Shown here: positions 38,655 to 46,716 of the stretch, piece after piece | Numbering within the stretch: the stretch's first letter is position 1 | Layout of the letters: every line of letters begins with the position of its first letter | Notes under the pieces: model-generated | Told to the model about the DNA's origin: nothing | Database searches by the model: none | What the model saw: the letters and a program-made list of their open reading frames with translations, nothing else | Translations under genes and position numbers: made by a program | Source: Proteus mirabilis ATCC 29906 | GTDB lineage: Bacteria > Pseudomonadota > Gammaproteobacteria > Enterobacterales > Enterobacteriaceae | Assembly: GCF_000160755.1 (NCBI RefSeq) | Contig: NZ_GG668583.1 | Coordinates: 11,892-75,891, forward strand | Length of the DNA: 64,000 nucleotides | Reading direction: 5' to 3'

Positions 38655-40262
38655 ATGAATAGCAAAATATTTTTTTTACTCGTAGCACCTTGTCTTTTAA
38701 ATTTATCGCTGTCTACAACCAGTCAAGCCGCTACGGTAACTAATAGTTACGTTTTTATTGAGAATAATGTGGATAATGAATATTTTATTACCCCAAGAAC
38801 AACCGATCCGCGTTTTTCGGGTGCCAATAAATATACGCGTTATTCAAAATCTTCACAGCTCAGTTTAGGTTATATGGGGTATACCAATACATCCATTCAG
38901 GCCAATCAATATGTCGATATTTGGCTAGAAAATTCTCAAATAGATAAGCCATTTGTGGGTAACCGATGTATGAGGCGTTATTGTACAGATGATAGTGGCT
39001 ATTGGCCTGCGCAATATATAGGTAAAGATGGGGCTTATAAAATAGTTCAGACTAATACTAACGGTGAATCGGCTTATGCTCGGGGGATATTTAGTGATTC
39101 GGCATACCTGTATTTTCGCCAATTGCCTGTAGGCACTATAGAGACATATAGTTATAGAGCCTGTATGACAAAAACAGACTATGATCCCAGTAAAGGCGGA
39201 TCTTGCCAAAGTGTTGGTGGCAGAATGCTTGCATCACATGAATTTAATATCACTAAGTCAGGGCATATCACGTTAACTTCAACAGGTGCTTTACAAGAAA
39301 TATTTATTGATAGTAACGGTAATCCCACGATTGGCTTAGGCTCTCAGTTTTGCCGAGTGGGTATTGTATCAAACCAAAATGGTATTATTTGTCAGGTGAT
39401 TGATCATGAAACTACTGGGGATATATTTACCAATATTAGGCTTAATTTAAAAATTAATAATACACTGATCCCTTTTACGCCAGCGGCAAATACAATAAAA
39501 ATTGGCCCCGATGATGGCAGTAATAACTGGTATAATTATAATACAACATATCCCGCTAATTATTATTTTAAAGTTAATAATAAAAATGTTTCTATCTTTT
39601 TATCTAATACCTTTTTAAAAAGACTCGTCTCTAGTAATGTCGATTTTAAAAATAGCCAAGACTTTTTTACCTTTTCATTTACCAATACAGCCGTGCCTCA
39701 ATCTGGGTATTATGAGTTCACCCCCTCAAATACACTTATTCTGAAACCGAGAGATTATGGCATAAGCATTATTCCTGCTGATTTTAACCCTCATCAATCT
39801 AAAACGGGAAAAGTGGGTAATGAAGAGCCACCCATTGAGTTTAATTATATTGTTACCACCAGTGGCCCTAGACAAGCAGACTCTATTACTGCATCTGTAG
39901 AAGGACCACAAACAACATTAAAAGGGCAATCCTATTGTTTATTCTCCTCCAGTGATAACCGACTTAATGTGCCTTTTCCGGCTTATCTCTCATTTAAAAA
40001 TAGTGATGGCACGGATGCAAAATATAGAGCGAGTTGTGATAGTCATGAAATTTCATTAAAAAATGCGTTATGGACAGAAACACCATGGGATAGACCTGAT
40101 GAAGACTTAGGCTCTTTTTATAGAACGAACCTAGATTTATCTTTTCCAATGAATGATGCTAACTCATTTTTCACTTTAGATGGTATTGATTGGCTAGGAA
40201 CAGTCTCAGCCAGTGGAACGGTAACAGTTAAGGCTATATGGACTGGGCCTGATATTAACTAA
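38655..40262 (+). CDS. ecpD: EcpD-type pilus tip adhesin
   Basis: 535-residue secreted protein (E. coli EcpD 547) with a signal peptide (FFLLVAPCLLNLSLSTTSQA). It is Cys-containing (CMRRYC, CQSVGG, CRVGIV, CQVIDH), and the C-terminal pilin-like domain ends WLGTVSASGTVTVKAIWTGP. EcpD forms the tip adhesin that polymerises with EcpA. The adhesin part will define host-surface specificity and is the most divergent component. Confidence 0.87.
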   Translation: MNSKIFFLLVAPCLLNLSLSTTSQAATVTNSYVFIENNVDNEYFITPRTTDPRFSGANKYTRYSKSSQLSLGYMGYTNTSIQANQYVDIWLENSQIDKPFVGNRCMRRYCTDDSGYWPAQYIGKDGAYKIVQTNTNGESAYARGIFSDSAYLYFRQLPVGTIETYSYRACMTKTDYDPSKGGSCQSVGGRMLASHEFNITKSGHITLTSTGALQEIFIDSNGNPTIGLGSQFCRVGIVSNQNGIICQVIDHETTGDIFTNIRLNLKINNTLIPFTPAANTIKIGPDDGSNNWYNYNTTYPANYYFKVNNKNVSIFLSNTFLKRLVSSNVDFKNSQDFFTFSFTNTAVPQSGYYEFTPSNTLILKPRDYGISIIPADFNPHQSKTGKVGNEEPPIEFNYIVTTSGPRQADSITASVEGPQTTLKGQSYCLFSSSDNRLNVPFPAYLSFKNSDGTDAKYRASCDSHEISLKNALWTETPWDRPDEDLGSFYRTNLDLSFPMNDANSFFTLDGIDWLGTVSASGTVTVKAIWTGPDIN

Positions 40263-40354
40263 AGTTGATTATTTTTATGTTATGGCGACTGATAAGAACG
40301 TACTGGTTTTTTATTTCAGTCGCTTTCTATTATAACGAATACTGAAATTTTAAT

Positions 40355-41032
40355 ATGAAACTAATATCTTGGTTTAAGATACTTTGCGGGATGTTGTTAG
40401 TCTTCTTTTATCACCATGCATATGCACTTTATATTAGTGCAGATATTTCCTCTATGGAGTCGGGGGAACCTTTCTTTTCTAAGCCCTATATTAATGATAC
40501 TAAAAAAACCAATTTGTATACATTTAGTGTTTACCAAATTGATAGGCCGGGTTATCAAGAGCAGGGCACACCTATTCAGAATGGAGAAATTCTTTTTACT
40601 CCCCTTAAAAAAATTCTATTACCCGGGGAGCAGGAATTTTTTAAAATTTTCTATCGAGGAGAGGCGGATGAGAAAGAACGTTATTATAAAATTATTATTA
40701 GTGAAACGCCACTTGATATAAGAAATGATGAAGGGAAAAAAAAACAACCACTGTTCTACCCCACAGTAAGTTTAGAAACCTATTTTGTTGTTAGACCTAA
40801 AGATCCAGATTTCAAATATGATTTAAATATTAACCAAGGAATATTAAAAAATACAGGCAATACTTATTTTAGGGTTTTGTTACATCAAAATTGTGATGGT
40901 GATGATGACTCAGAGCCTTATGTATTTTATTTATTACCCAATCAACAAATTAAAGATCTGCGCATAAGTCAAAAAAGTCGTAAGTATATTGTTATCTTTG
41001 ATAAATATTACTCTATAGGGAATTGTGAGTAA
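40355..41032 (+). CDS. ecpE: EcpE-type pilus chaperone
   Basis: Second periplasmic chaperone (225 residues) with a signal peptide (ILCGMLLVFFYHHAYA). It has the same GxFTPLKKILLPGEQEFFKIFYRG pattern with ERYYKIIISE as EcpB, and C-terminal NTYFRVLLHQNCDGD. It is separated from ecpD by 92 bp containing an 8-bp stem GCGACTGA/TCAGTCGC (40285-40323). In E. coli EcpE modulates pilus assembly. Last gene of the operon. Confidence 0.86.
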   Translation: MKLISWFKILCGMLLVFFYHHAYALYISADISSMESGEPFFSKPYINDTKKTNLYTFSVYQIDRPGYQEQGTPIQNGEILFTPLKKILLPGEQEFFKIFYRGEADEKERYYKIIISETPLDIRNDEGKKKQPLFYPTVSLETYFVVRPKDPDFKYDLNINQGILKNTGNTYFRVLLHQNCDGDDDSEPYVFYLLPNQQIKDLRISQKSRKYIVIFDKYYSIGNCE

Positions 41033-41430
41033 TAGTGTGACTTTAAAGTGTATTGGCCATGATGATCATGGCCAGTGTCCGAGTCACCTATAAGAATGAT
41101 TGTGGGCATAATATTAGCTATATAACAGGAATAAATTTCTATTTATAATTTTGCATTAAGTGAAGCTCTTTTCTTAGCTATCTCCTCCTCAATCGATAAA
41201 ACGCATCGGCGTTGTTACCTCTAGATTGACTTGATAATACCAATATATAAATTTAAACAATTTCAACATTTCTGATAGCGCGATAGTCAGTTATCGATAA
41301 GATAAAAATAATAGTTTTACTAATATATAGAGTAGCGGGGGATATGAATTATTGGCAGTGTATTAACGTTCTATAATAGATTAACACACTGCAGTATCTG
41401 ATTTATTTCTCAGTCGCGATAACGATTAGA
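41033..41430. other. 398-bp region between ecpE and yajD
   Basis: No supportable gene. A perfect 10-bp inverted repeat lies at 41054-41074. This is the likely distal edge of the selC-linked accessory block because yajD and yaiL behind it are enterobacterial backbone genes. Confidence 0.5.
41054..41074. repeat. perfect inverted repeat downstream of ecpE
   Basis: TGGCCATGAT, one centre base, ATCATGGCCA. It has no adjacent T-run, so an ordinary intrinsic terminator is not supported; it could be an operator or a recombination-related site. Confidence 0.55.
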
Positions 41431-41778
41431 TCACTTTTTCTTATTCAGCATTGCTTTTAAATCAGCAAAAGGGTTATAGGTTGCTTGCCCAACATCATCT
41501 TGGGCATCTTCCCCTGCTACAACGGTAGAGCCGTACTCTTCTGCTTCTGTGTATTTTGAGTGCTCATGATCATGACAATACAGACACAGTAACTCCCAGT
41601 TACTGCCATCTTCGGGATTATTGGTGTGGTCGTGATCAATATGATGAACGGTTAATTCACGCAGATTTGAATAGACAAATTCACGAGCACAACGTCCACA
41701 AACCCAAGGGTAGAGTTTTAGCGCCTTTTCGCGGTAACCGCTTTCTAGTTTTGCATAGTTTTTGGGGATCACAGCCAT
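41431..41778 (-). CDS. yajD: HNH nuclease-family protein YajD
   Basis: 115-residue HNH-domain protein, nearly identical to E. coli YajD. Zinc-ribbon Cys pairs CGRC and CLYC enclose the HNH motif LTVHHIDHDHTNNPEDGSNW (about residues 42-61). The nuclease activity is expected from the family, and the physiological role is unknown. Single gene, divergent from yaiL. Confidence 0.95.
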   Translation of the reverse strand: MAVIPKNYAKLESGYREKALKLYPWVCGRCAREFVYSNLRELTVHHIDHDHTNNPEDGSNWELLCLYCHDHEHSKYTEAEEYGSTVVAGEDAQDDVGQATYNPFADLKAMLNKKK

Positions 41779-42002
41779 GGTTTATTTTGCCTGTTATAAA
41801 TGATAGAGAAAGTTTTTTGGTTACTTCTCAATATACCCTAATGCATTAAGGGAGCCAATGTGATTAACACAACGCTTACTCAGCAAATAACATCGATATG
41901 GTTATGAGTGTTATTATGATAATTTGCGTTGTTGTAACGAGATGCAGTCTTAAAAATTACAGGTATAATTTCGGGCATTATTGAGCAAAATTAGGCATAA
42001 AA

Positions 42003-42542
42003 ATGGCAAAACTTACCTTACAAGAGCAGATGCTAAAAGCGGGATTAGTGACAAATAAGAAAATGGCTAAAGTACAAAGAACGGCGAAAAAATCGCGGGT
42101 TCAGGCCAGAGAAGCGAAAGAGGCTGTAGAAGAAAAGAAACGTTTACAGCTTGAGCGTGATAAACAACTCAGTGAACAGCAAAAACAAGCAACCTTATTA
42201 AAAGAGTATAAAGCGCAAGTTAAACAACTTATTGAGATGAATAGAATTACCCCTGCTAAGGGCGATATTGATTTTAAATTTACCGATAATAATGTGATTA
42301 AAACGCTTGAGGTGGATAAAGTAACACAATCTCAATTAATTAATGGTCGTTTAGCTATTGCACGTTTAGTGATTGATAGTGCCGGAAACAGTGAATATGC
42401 CATTATTCCTGCGAGTGTGGCAGATAAAATCATGCAAAGAGATGCAGATTGTATCTTATTAAACAACACATTAAGCCAAGCAGAACAAGACGAAGATGAT
42501 CCTTATGCTGATTTTAAAGTGCCAGACGATTTAATGTGGTGA
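42003..42542 (+). CDS. yaiL: DUF2058 protein YaiL
   Basis: 179-residue nucleoprotein/polynucleotide-associated family protein, same length as E. coli YaiL. The N-terminal half is a highly charged helix (ERTAKKSRVQAREAKEA-type, residues 20-85), followed by a globular part with INGRLAIARLVID and YAIIPASVADKI, ending DPYADFKVPDDLMW. Function unknown. Confidence 0.95.
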   Translation: MAKLTLQEQMLKAGLVTNKKMAKVQRTAKKSRVQAREAKEAVEEKKRLQLERDKQLSEQQKQATLLKEYKAQVKQLIEMNRITPAKGDIDFKFTDNNVIKTLEVDKVTQSQLINGRLAIARLVIDSAGNSEYAIIPASVADKIMQRDADCILLNNTLSQAEQDEDDPYADFKVPDDLMW

Positions 42543-42561
42543 TTTTAAGGGTGGCTTGATA

Positions 42562-43260
42562 TTAAAACGGCGAAGGTGGATAAATATCCATCGGTTGCTC
42601 ACTAACAGGGTGAATAAAATGTAACTCACAGGCATGCAACATTAGCCGTGGGGTATGCTCTGTTCCTGATAATAATAGGCCACCATACAAATCACACCCT
42701 AAAATAGGGTGCCCTATATATTGGCAATGGATACGCAATTGATGTGTTCTGCCTGTTTCTGGCGTGAGTCGCACGCGCGTTAAAGGTAAGCGAGTGCCAT
42801 CAGCAAGAGTCTGATAAAACCGTTCGATAACTTGATAGTAAGAGCGCGCAGCTTTGCCTTGTGTGGTGCTAATCGACATACGTGGAAAGTGTTGTGGATC
42901 TTTCGCGATAGGCGCTTCTATAACACCACTATCATTTTGCAAATGGCCACATAATAGGGCGTCATAAGCTTTAGTGACGGTTCGCTGGCTAAATTGTTGA
43001 CAAAGTGCACGGTTAATCGCTTTATTCAGGGCAATAACCATCACCCCCGATGTGCCAAAGTCTAAACGATGAACTAATGTGCACTCGGGAAACAATGGTA
43101 CTAAGCGATAATGAACAGAATCGATATTTTGCGGGTTTTTACCTGAAAGGCTTAGTAAACCTGATGGTTTGTTTATTACCAGTAGATGTTCATCTTGATA
43201 AAGATACTCAATCTTGTCATGGCAAATGGGGGCAATAAAGGTATCAATAATCGTCGACAT
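42562..43260 (-). CDS. RluA-family pseudouridine synthase
   Basis: RNA pseudouridine synthase of the RluA family, 232 residues from MSTIIDTF; AGGA precedes this ATG, whereas the upstream ATG (43287) has none. Catalytic Asp lies in HRLDFGTSG (about residue 67), with the RTHQLRIH motif near residue 170 and YQDEHLLVINKPSGLLS as motif I. It lacks the S4 domain of RluC/D. Most like RluA (23S U746 and tRNA U32), but the HRLDFGTSG variant differs from E. coli RluA, so the exact target is uncertain. Convergent with yaiL, 19 bp apart. Confidence 0.88.
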   Translation of the reverse strand: MSTIIDTFIAPICHDKIEYLYQDEHLLVINKPSGLLSLSGKNPQNIDSVHYRLVPLFPECTLVHRLDFGTSGVMVIALNKAINRALCQQFSQRTVTKAYDALLCGHLQNDSGVIEAPIAKDPQHFPRMSISTTQGKAARSYYQVIERFYQTLADGTRLPLTRVRLTPETGRTHQLRIHCQYIGHPILGCDLYGGLLLSGTEHTPRLMLHACELHFIHPVSEQPMDIYPPSPF

Positions 43261-43446
43261 CAAATTATCCTGATCACAAAAGTGCACTGATCATAGCTAA
43301 ATTTCAGCCGATTGGCGACTTAAACCACAATATGCTTAGTGACTCAATTTAAAGACTAATAGGCAAAGGCATAGTCTGAATGCAGATTGTGCTTTATACT
43401 GCATAGAGAAAATTGAGTAATAATGATCATGTAGGCGGTAATGGCA

Positions 43447-43923
43447 ATGAATGGAACAATCACAAAATGGTTTGAAGATAAAGGTTTTGGATTTATCAAA
43501 GATGAAAATGGGGATAATCGCTATTTTCATGTGATTAAGGTTGCCAACCCTGATCTTATTAAAAAAGATGCAATAGTCACGTTTGAACCCACGACCAATA
43601 TGAAAGGGTTATCAGCCTATGCAGTAAAAGTGATCCCAGACAGTAAATATATCTTTATTGCCGGAGAGCGCGTTAAGTTAACGTCAATTAAGTCTTATCG
43701 TGTTTATAGCGAACAAGTACCCGTTAAAACGCATATTGATAAAGAAAATACAATATTATCAGTTGGTATGCTAATGAACAGTATTAAGCCTAAATCTGAG
43801 TCGGCAGCAGATCAAACGCGTACTTTGAAAAAAATTGATATCATTACTTATCACGGCAAAGTATTAACCTTTACTGATGATGAAGTCGATATTGATGCAA
43901 CAGTCAAAGTGATTAAGGCTTAA
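43447..43923 (+). CDS. cold-shock-domain protein with C-terminal extension
   Basis: 158 residues. Residues 1-62 form a cold-shock domain: TITKWFEDKGFGFIKDENGD carries RNP1 (KGFGFIK) and RYFHVIKV carries RNP2. Unlike CspA-type 70-residue proteins it has a second region of ~95 residues (IAGERVKLTSIKSYRVYSEQ, SVGMLMNSI, KIDIITYHGKVLTFTDD) with no family I recognise. AGGCGG precedes 43447; an ATG two codons earlier (43441) is also possible. Role likely RNA binding; regulation by cold not shown. Confidence 0.85.
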   Translation: MNGTITKWFEDKGFGFIKDENGDNRYFHVIKVANPDLIKKDAIVTFEPTTNMKGLSAYAVKVIPDSKYIFIAGERVKLTSIKSYRVYSEQVPVKTHIDKENTILSVGMLMNSIKPKSESAADQTRTLKKIDIITYHGKVLTFTDDEVDIDATVKVIKA

Positions 43924-43978
43924 TTGAGATAATGCGCATCTGTTTTTAACTCAATAGTGCAATGGATCACCTTTGTGA

Positions 43979-44014
43979 TTAAGCATATTATGCAGTAGAG
44001 TGTAATATGCTTAA
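43979..44014. terminator. 12-bp hairpin between CSD gene and rpiR
   Basis: TTAAGCATATTA (43979-43990) and TAATATGCTTAA (44003-44014) match perfectly around a 12-nt loop, followed by TTGTTTT. It likely terminates the cold-shock-domain gene, though it could also be an operator just upstream of the RpiR gene. Confidence 0.6.
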
Positions 44015-44054
44015 CTGATTGTTTTATCATGATTATTAATTGATTAGGTGAGAT

Positions 44055-44795
44055 ATGCTGGATTTTTTAAAAAATTATGACAATTTAACCGTCAGTGAAA
44101 AGAAAGTATTAAAGTATCTTACCGATAATATCGCCGATATCCCCTATTTAAATATTAATGATTTAGTCGCTAAAACCTTTGTATCAAAAACGGTAATTAT
44201 TAATTTATCGCAGAAGTTAGGTTTTAGTGGCTTTAAAGAGCTAAAGTTTCAAATTAATAATTATATTCTTTCGCGTAATAAAATAGAAAAGAGTGATCAC
44301 TCATCTTATAAAAAACAACTAGAGAAGAATATTAATAAAAGCTTTACCCTCATCAATGAAGAGCAAATTAAAGAGTGTGCTAAAACCCTGCGCCATTCTC
44401 GTAATATTTTTATTGTGGCAAGGGGAACAAGTAAAGCAGTCGGTTATTATCTTGAACACTTATTGTTTGCACTGGGCCTGCATTGCTTTTTTATTAATGA
44501 TTATAACTTATCAGATTCATTTACACGTTTAGTGAATGAAGATGACACGGTTATTTTTATCTCTCTTTCAGGGGGAACTAAAAAGATCATTGAAACGGCA
44601 AAAATTGTGCAGTTAAAAGAGGCAAACATTATCAGTATGACAGCCTTTAATACCAATGAGTTAACCAGTTATGCGACGCATACGCTATTTTGTTTCGCGG
44701 ATAATCATGATACGAAAAAAGATGATACCAAGTCACGAATTGGTTTTTTTATTTTGGTTGATTTGTTAATAAATGAAATAGAAAATCTACTTTAA
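44055..44795 (+). CDS. MurR/RpiR-family sugar-phosphate-sensing regulator
   Basis: 246-residue regulator with an N-terminal HTH_6 domain (VSEKKVLKYLTDN, VAKTFVSKTVIINLSQKLGF, GFKELKFQIN) and a C-terminal SIS domain (NIFIVARGTSKAVGYYLEHL, TVIFISLSGGTKKIIETAKI). SIS domains of this family bind phosphosugars. It is 351 bp upstream of the PTS gene in the same direction, so it probably controls the PTS-lyase pair. Confidence 0.9.
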   Translation: MLDFLKNYDNLTVSEKKVLKYLTDNIADIPYLNINDLVAKTFVSKTVIINLSQKLGFSGFKELKFQINNYILSRNKIEKSDHSSYKKQLEKNINKSFTLINEEQIKECAKTLRHSRNIFIVARGTSKAVGYYLEHLLFALGLHCFFINDYNLSDSFTRLVNEDDTVIFISLSGGTKKIIETAKIVQLKEANIISMTAFNTNELTSYATHTLFCFADNHDTKKDDTKSRIGFFILVDLLINEIENLL

Positions 44796-45146
44796 ACATT
44801 ATTTTTTAGTCTCAGAATGATCTCTTCAAGATTAACTTTTTCACGGCCTTATTCTTTACTATATTAACAAATTTAATGTGTTTTAAGCTAAAATAACAAT
44901 TTATTTTAAAAACACCTTTATTTTCAATTTGTTCAATATCTCTTTAATGGGCTATTTATTAATAATAGAACATTCTATCTTCAAAAATTTATTATTTATT
45001 AAATTATTTTTTAATTTAAAAGACCTAGGTCATAATAAATGACCTAAGATAATATTTAAAACTAGCCCGCCATTCATTTTATAGATAACTCAATGCTAGA
45101 GTACTTTTGTCATTTTTCTATATTCGAGAAGTCATAAGGAAAAAAT
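44796..45146 (+). promoter_or_regulatory. 351-bp regulatory region upstream of the PTS gene
   Basis: Very AT-rich with no ORF. It carries a perfect inverted repeat at 45026-45046 and must hold the promoter of the PTS-lyase operon. Confidence 0.65.
45026..45046 (+). promoter_or_regulatory. candidate RpiR-type operator
   Basis: TAGGTCAT, 5-nt spacer AATAA, ATGACCTA: a perfect 8-bp inverted repeat about 100 bp upstream of the PTS start. Dimeric RpiR regulators bind such palindromes; the link to the adjacent regulator is inference. Confidence 0.55.
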
Positions 45147-46703
45147 ATGGCCAAGAAAAAATTCAGCGAATCCATACAGCGCTTTGGTAGGACCCTACTC
45201 CTGCCAATCGGTGTTTTAGCGCCTATCGGTATGATACTGGGTATCAGTGGCGCTTTAGTTCAGTCTTATATGATTGCACGCTTTCCTTTCCTGGGGAATG
45301 AAACAGTCAATGCATTATTAGTGAGCATCCGCTCTATTGCAGGGGTCGTGTTTGATAATATTCCACTGCTATTTGCTATGGGTGTGGCTTATGGTATGAG
45401 CCATAAAGACAAGGGGATCGCCGTGTTTGCCTCCGTTGTCGGCTATTTAACCTTGATTAGCACCATTAATATTTGGCTCGTTTTGACGGGGAAACTCGCT
45501 GATCCTGCCGTAATGACTCAAGTGGGGCAGATCAAGGTGTTAGGTATTCAAACCATGAATATCAGTGCCGCAGGGGGGATTATCACCGGATTAATTGCCG
45601 CTTGGGCGACAGATAAATTCTATAACCTTGAACTTCCTACCGCTTTTGCCTTCTTCTCCGGTAAAAAATCCGTTGCCATTATTATGGTGGGATTAATGAT
45701 TGGCGTAGGGGCATTACTACCCTTTATCTGGGAAGTCTTGGTGATGGGATTAACAAAACTTTCCGCGGTCTTCCTGAGTCCTGTCGGACCATTCTTTACA
45801 GCAGGGGGAGAGCGACTGTTTATTCCATTTGGTTTACACCATGTATGGAACGTGTTGTTTAGATTTACCGAAGCAGGTGGCTCTTATGTTATTGATGGAC
45901 AAACCTATGTGGGTGTTGTTCCTGCCATGACAGAAGTGTTGTTTAACCAAGGGCCAAGTAGTGAATATTGGTCAATGATGCCAAGCTTAACGCGTTTTAT
46001 GGCACAACAACAAATGCTGGTCACTCTGTTCTTATTCCCAGCAATTGCCTTAGCAATTTATAGAACGTCGAAAAAAGAGAATCGCGCAGAAGTTAAATCT
46101 ATGTTGGTGACCATGGTATTAACCGCCATGTTAGGTAACGTCACTGAGCCACTCGAATTTACCTTTGTGTTTATTGCGCCACTTTTATATCTGATTTACG
46201 CCATTATTGTTGGTATTGGTGCGGTTTTACTCTCTTTTGCTGGCGTGGCGATTGGCTATATCCGAGGTACGGTATTTGACTTCACCATCTTTGGTCTGCT
46301 CTATGAACATACCAACTGGATCTACTTAGTGATTATTGGTTTAGGTCTGGCGGTTGTCACTTACTTCATTTTCTACTGGGCCATTATTAAGTTTGATATC
46401 AAAACACCGGGTCGTGAAGAATCAAGCAATATGAAAAATACGCTTATTAAAGAGAAGCGTTATGGCGAAATTGCGGAGATCTTAATTCGCGCTTTAGGCG
46501 GAAAACAAAATATTCGTAACGTTGATAACTGTATTACTAGACTCCGTGTCGATATCGGTGAAGTAAATCAAATTGATAAAGAGTTAATGTTGGAATCAGG
46601 TTGTACAGCATTCTTTATTCCTGCAGCGAACCATGTCCATATTGTTTATGGACCAAAAGTTGAGTTTGTTCGCAATGCTGTTGATGAAGCAATGAAGAAA
46701 TAA
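45147..46703 (+). CDS. PTS sugar transporter subunit EIICB (glucose/maltose superfamily)
   Basis: 518-residue sugar-specific permease. The EIIC domain (about 1-420) has ~10 membrane segments with the family loop GGERLFIPFGLHHVWNVLFR and the LGNVTEPLEFTFVFIAPLLY segment that carries the conserved Glu. The EIIB domain (about 440-518) has its phosphorylatable Cys462 in NVDNCITRLRVD. No EIIA domain is fused or adjacent, so EIIA-Glc (crr) probably supplies phosphate. Resembles MalX/AglB/glucosamine-type EII, but the substrate cannot be read off. Followed 13 bp later by a lyase gene. Confidence 0.9.
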   Translation: MAKKKFSESIQRFGRTLLLPIGVLAPIGMILGISGALVQSYMIARFPFLGNETVNALLVSIRSIAGVVFDNIPLLFAMGVAYGMSHKDKGIAVFASVVGYLTLISTINIWLVLTGKLADPAVMTQVGQIKVLGIQTMNISAAGGIITGLIAAWATDKFYNLELPTAFAFFSGKKSVAIIMVGLMIGVGALLPFIWEVLVMGLTKLSAVFLSPVGPFFTAGGERLFIPFGLHHVWNVLFRFTEAGGSYVIDGQTYVGVVPAMTEVLFNQGPSSEYWSMMPSLTRFMAQQQMLVTLFLFPAIALAIYRTSKKENRAEVKSMLVTMVLTAMLGNVTEPLEFTFVFIAPLLYLIYAIIVGIGAVLLSFAGVAIGYIRGTVFDFTIFGLLYEHTNWIYLVIIGLGLAVVTYFIFYWAIIKFDIKTPGREESSNMKNTLIKEKRYGEIAEILIRALGGKQNIRNVDNCITRLRVDIGEVNQIDKELMLESGCTAFFIPAANHVHIVYGPKVEFVRNAVDEAMKK

Positions 46704-46716
46704 CAAAGGATACAAA

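Noticed and set aside
41134-41220. Minus-strand fragment reading GNNADAFYRLRRR near 41.2 kb
   Set aside because: Too short to assign; it might be a worn gene fragment, but nothing in it is diagnostic.
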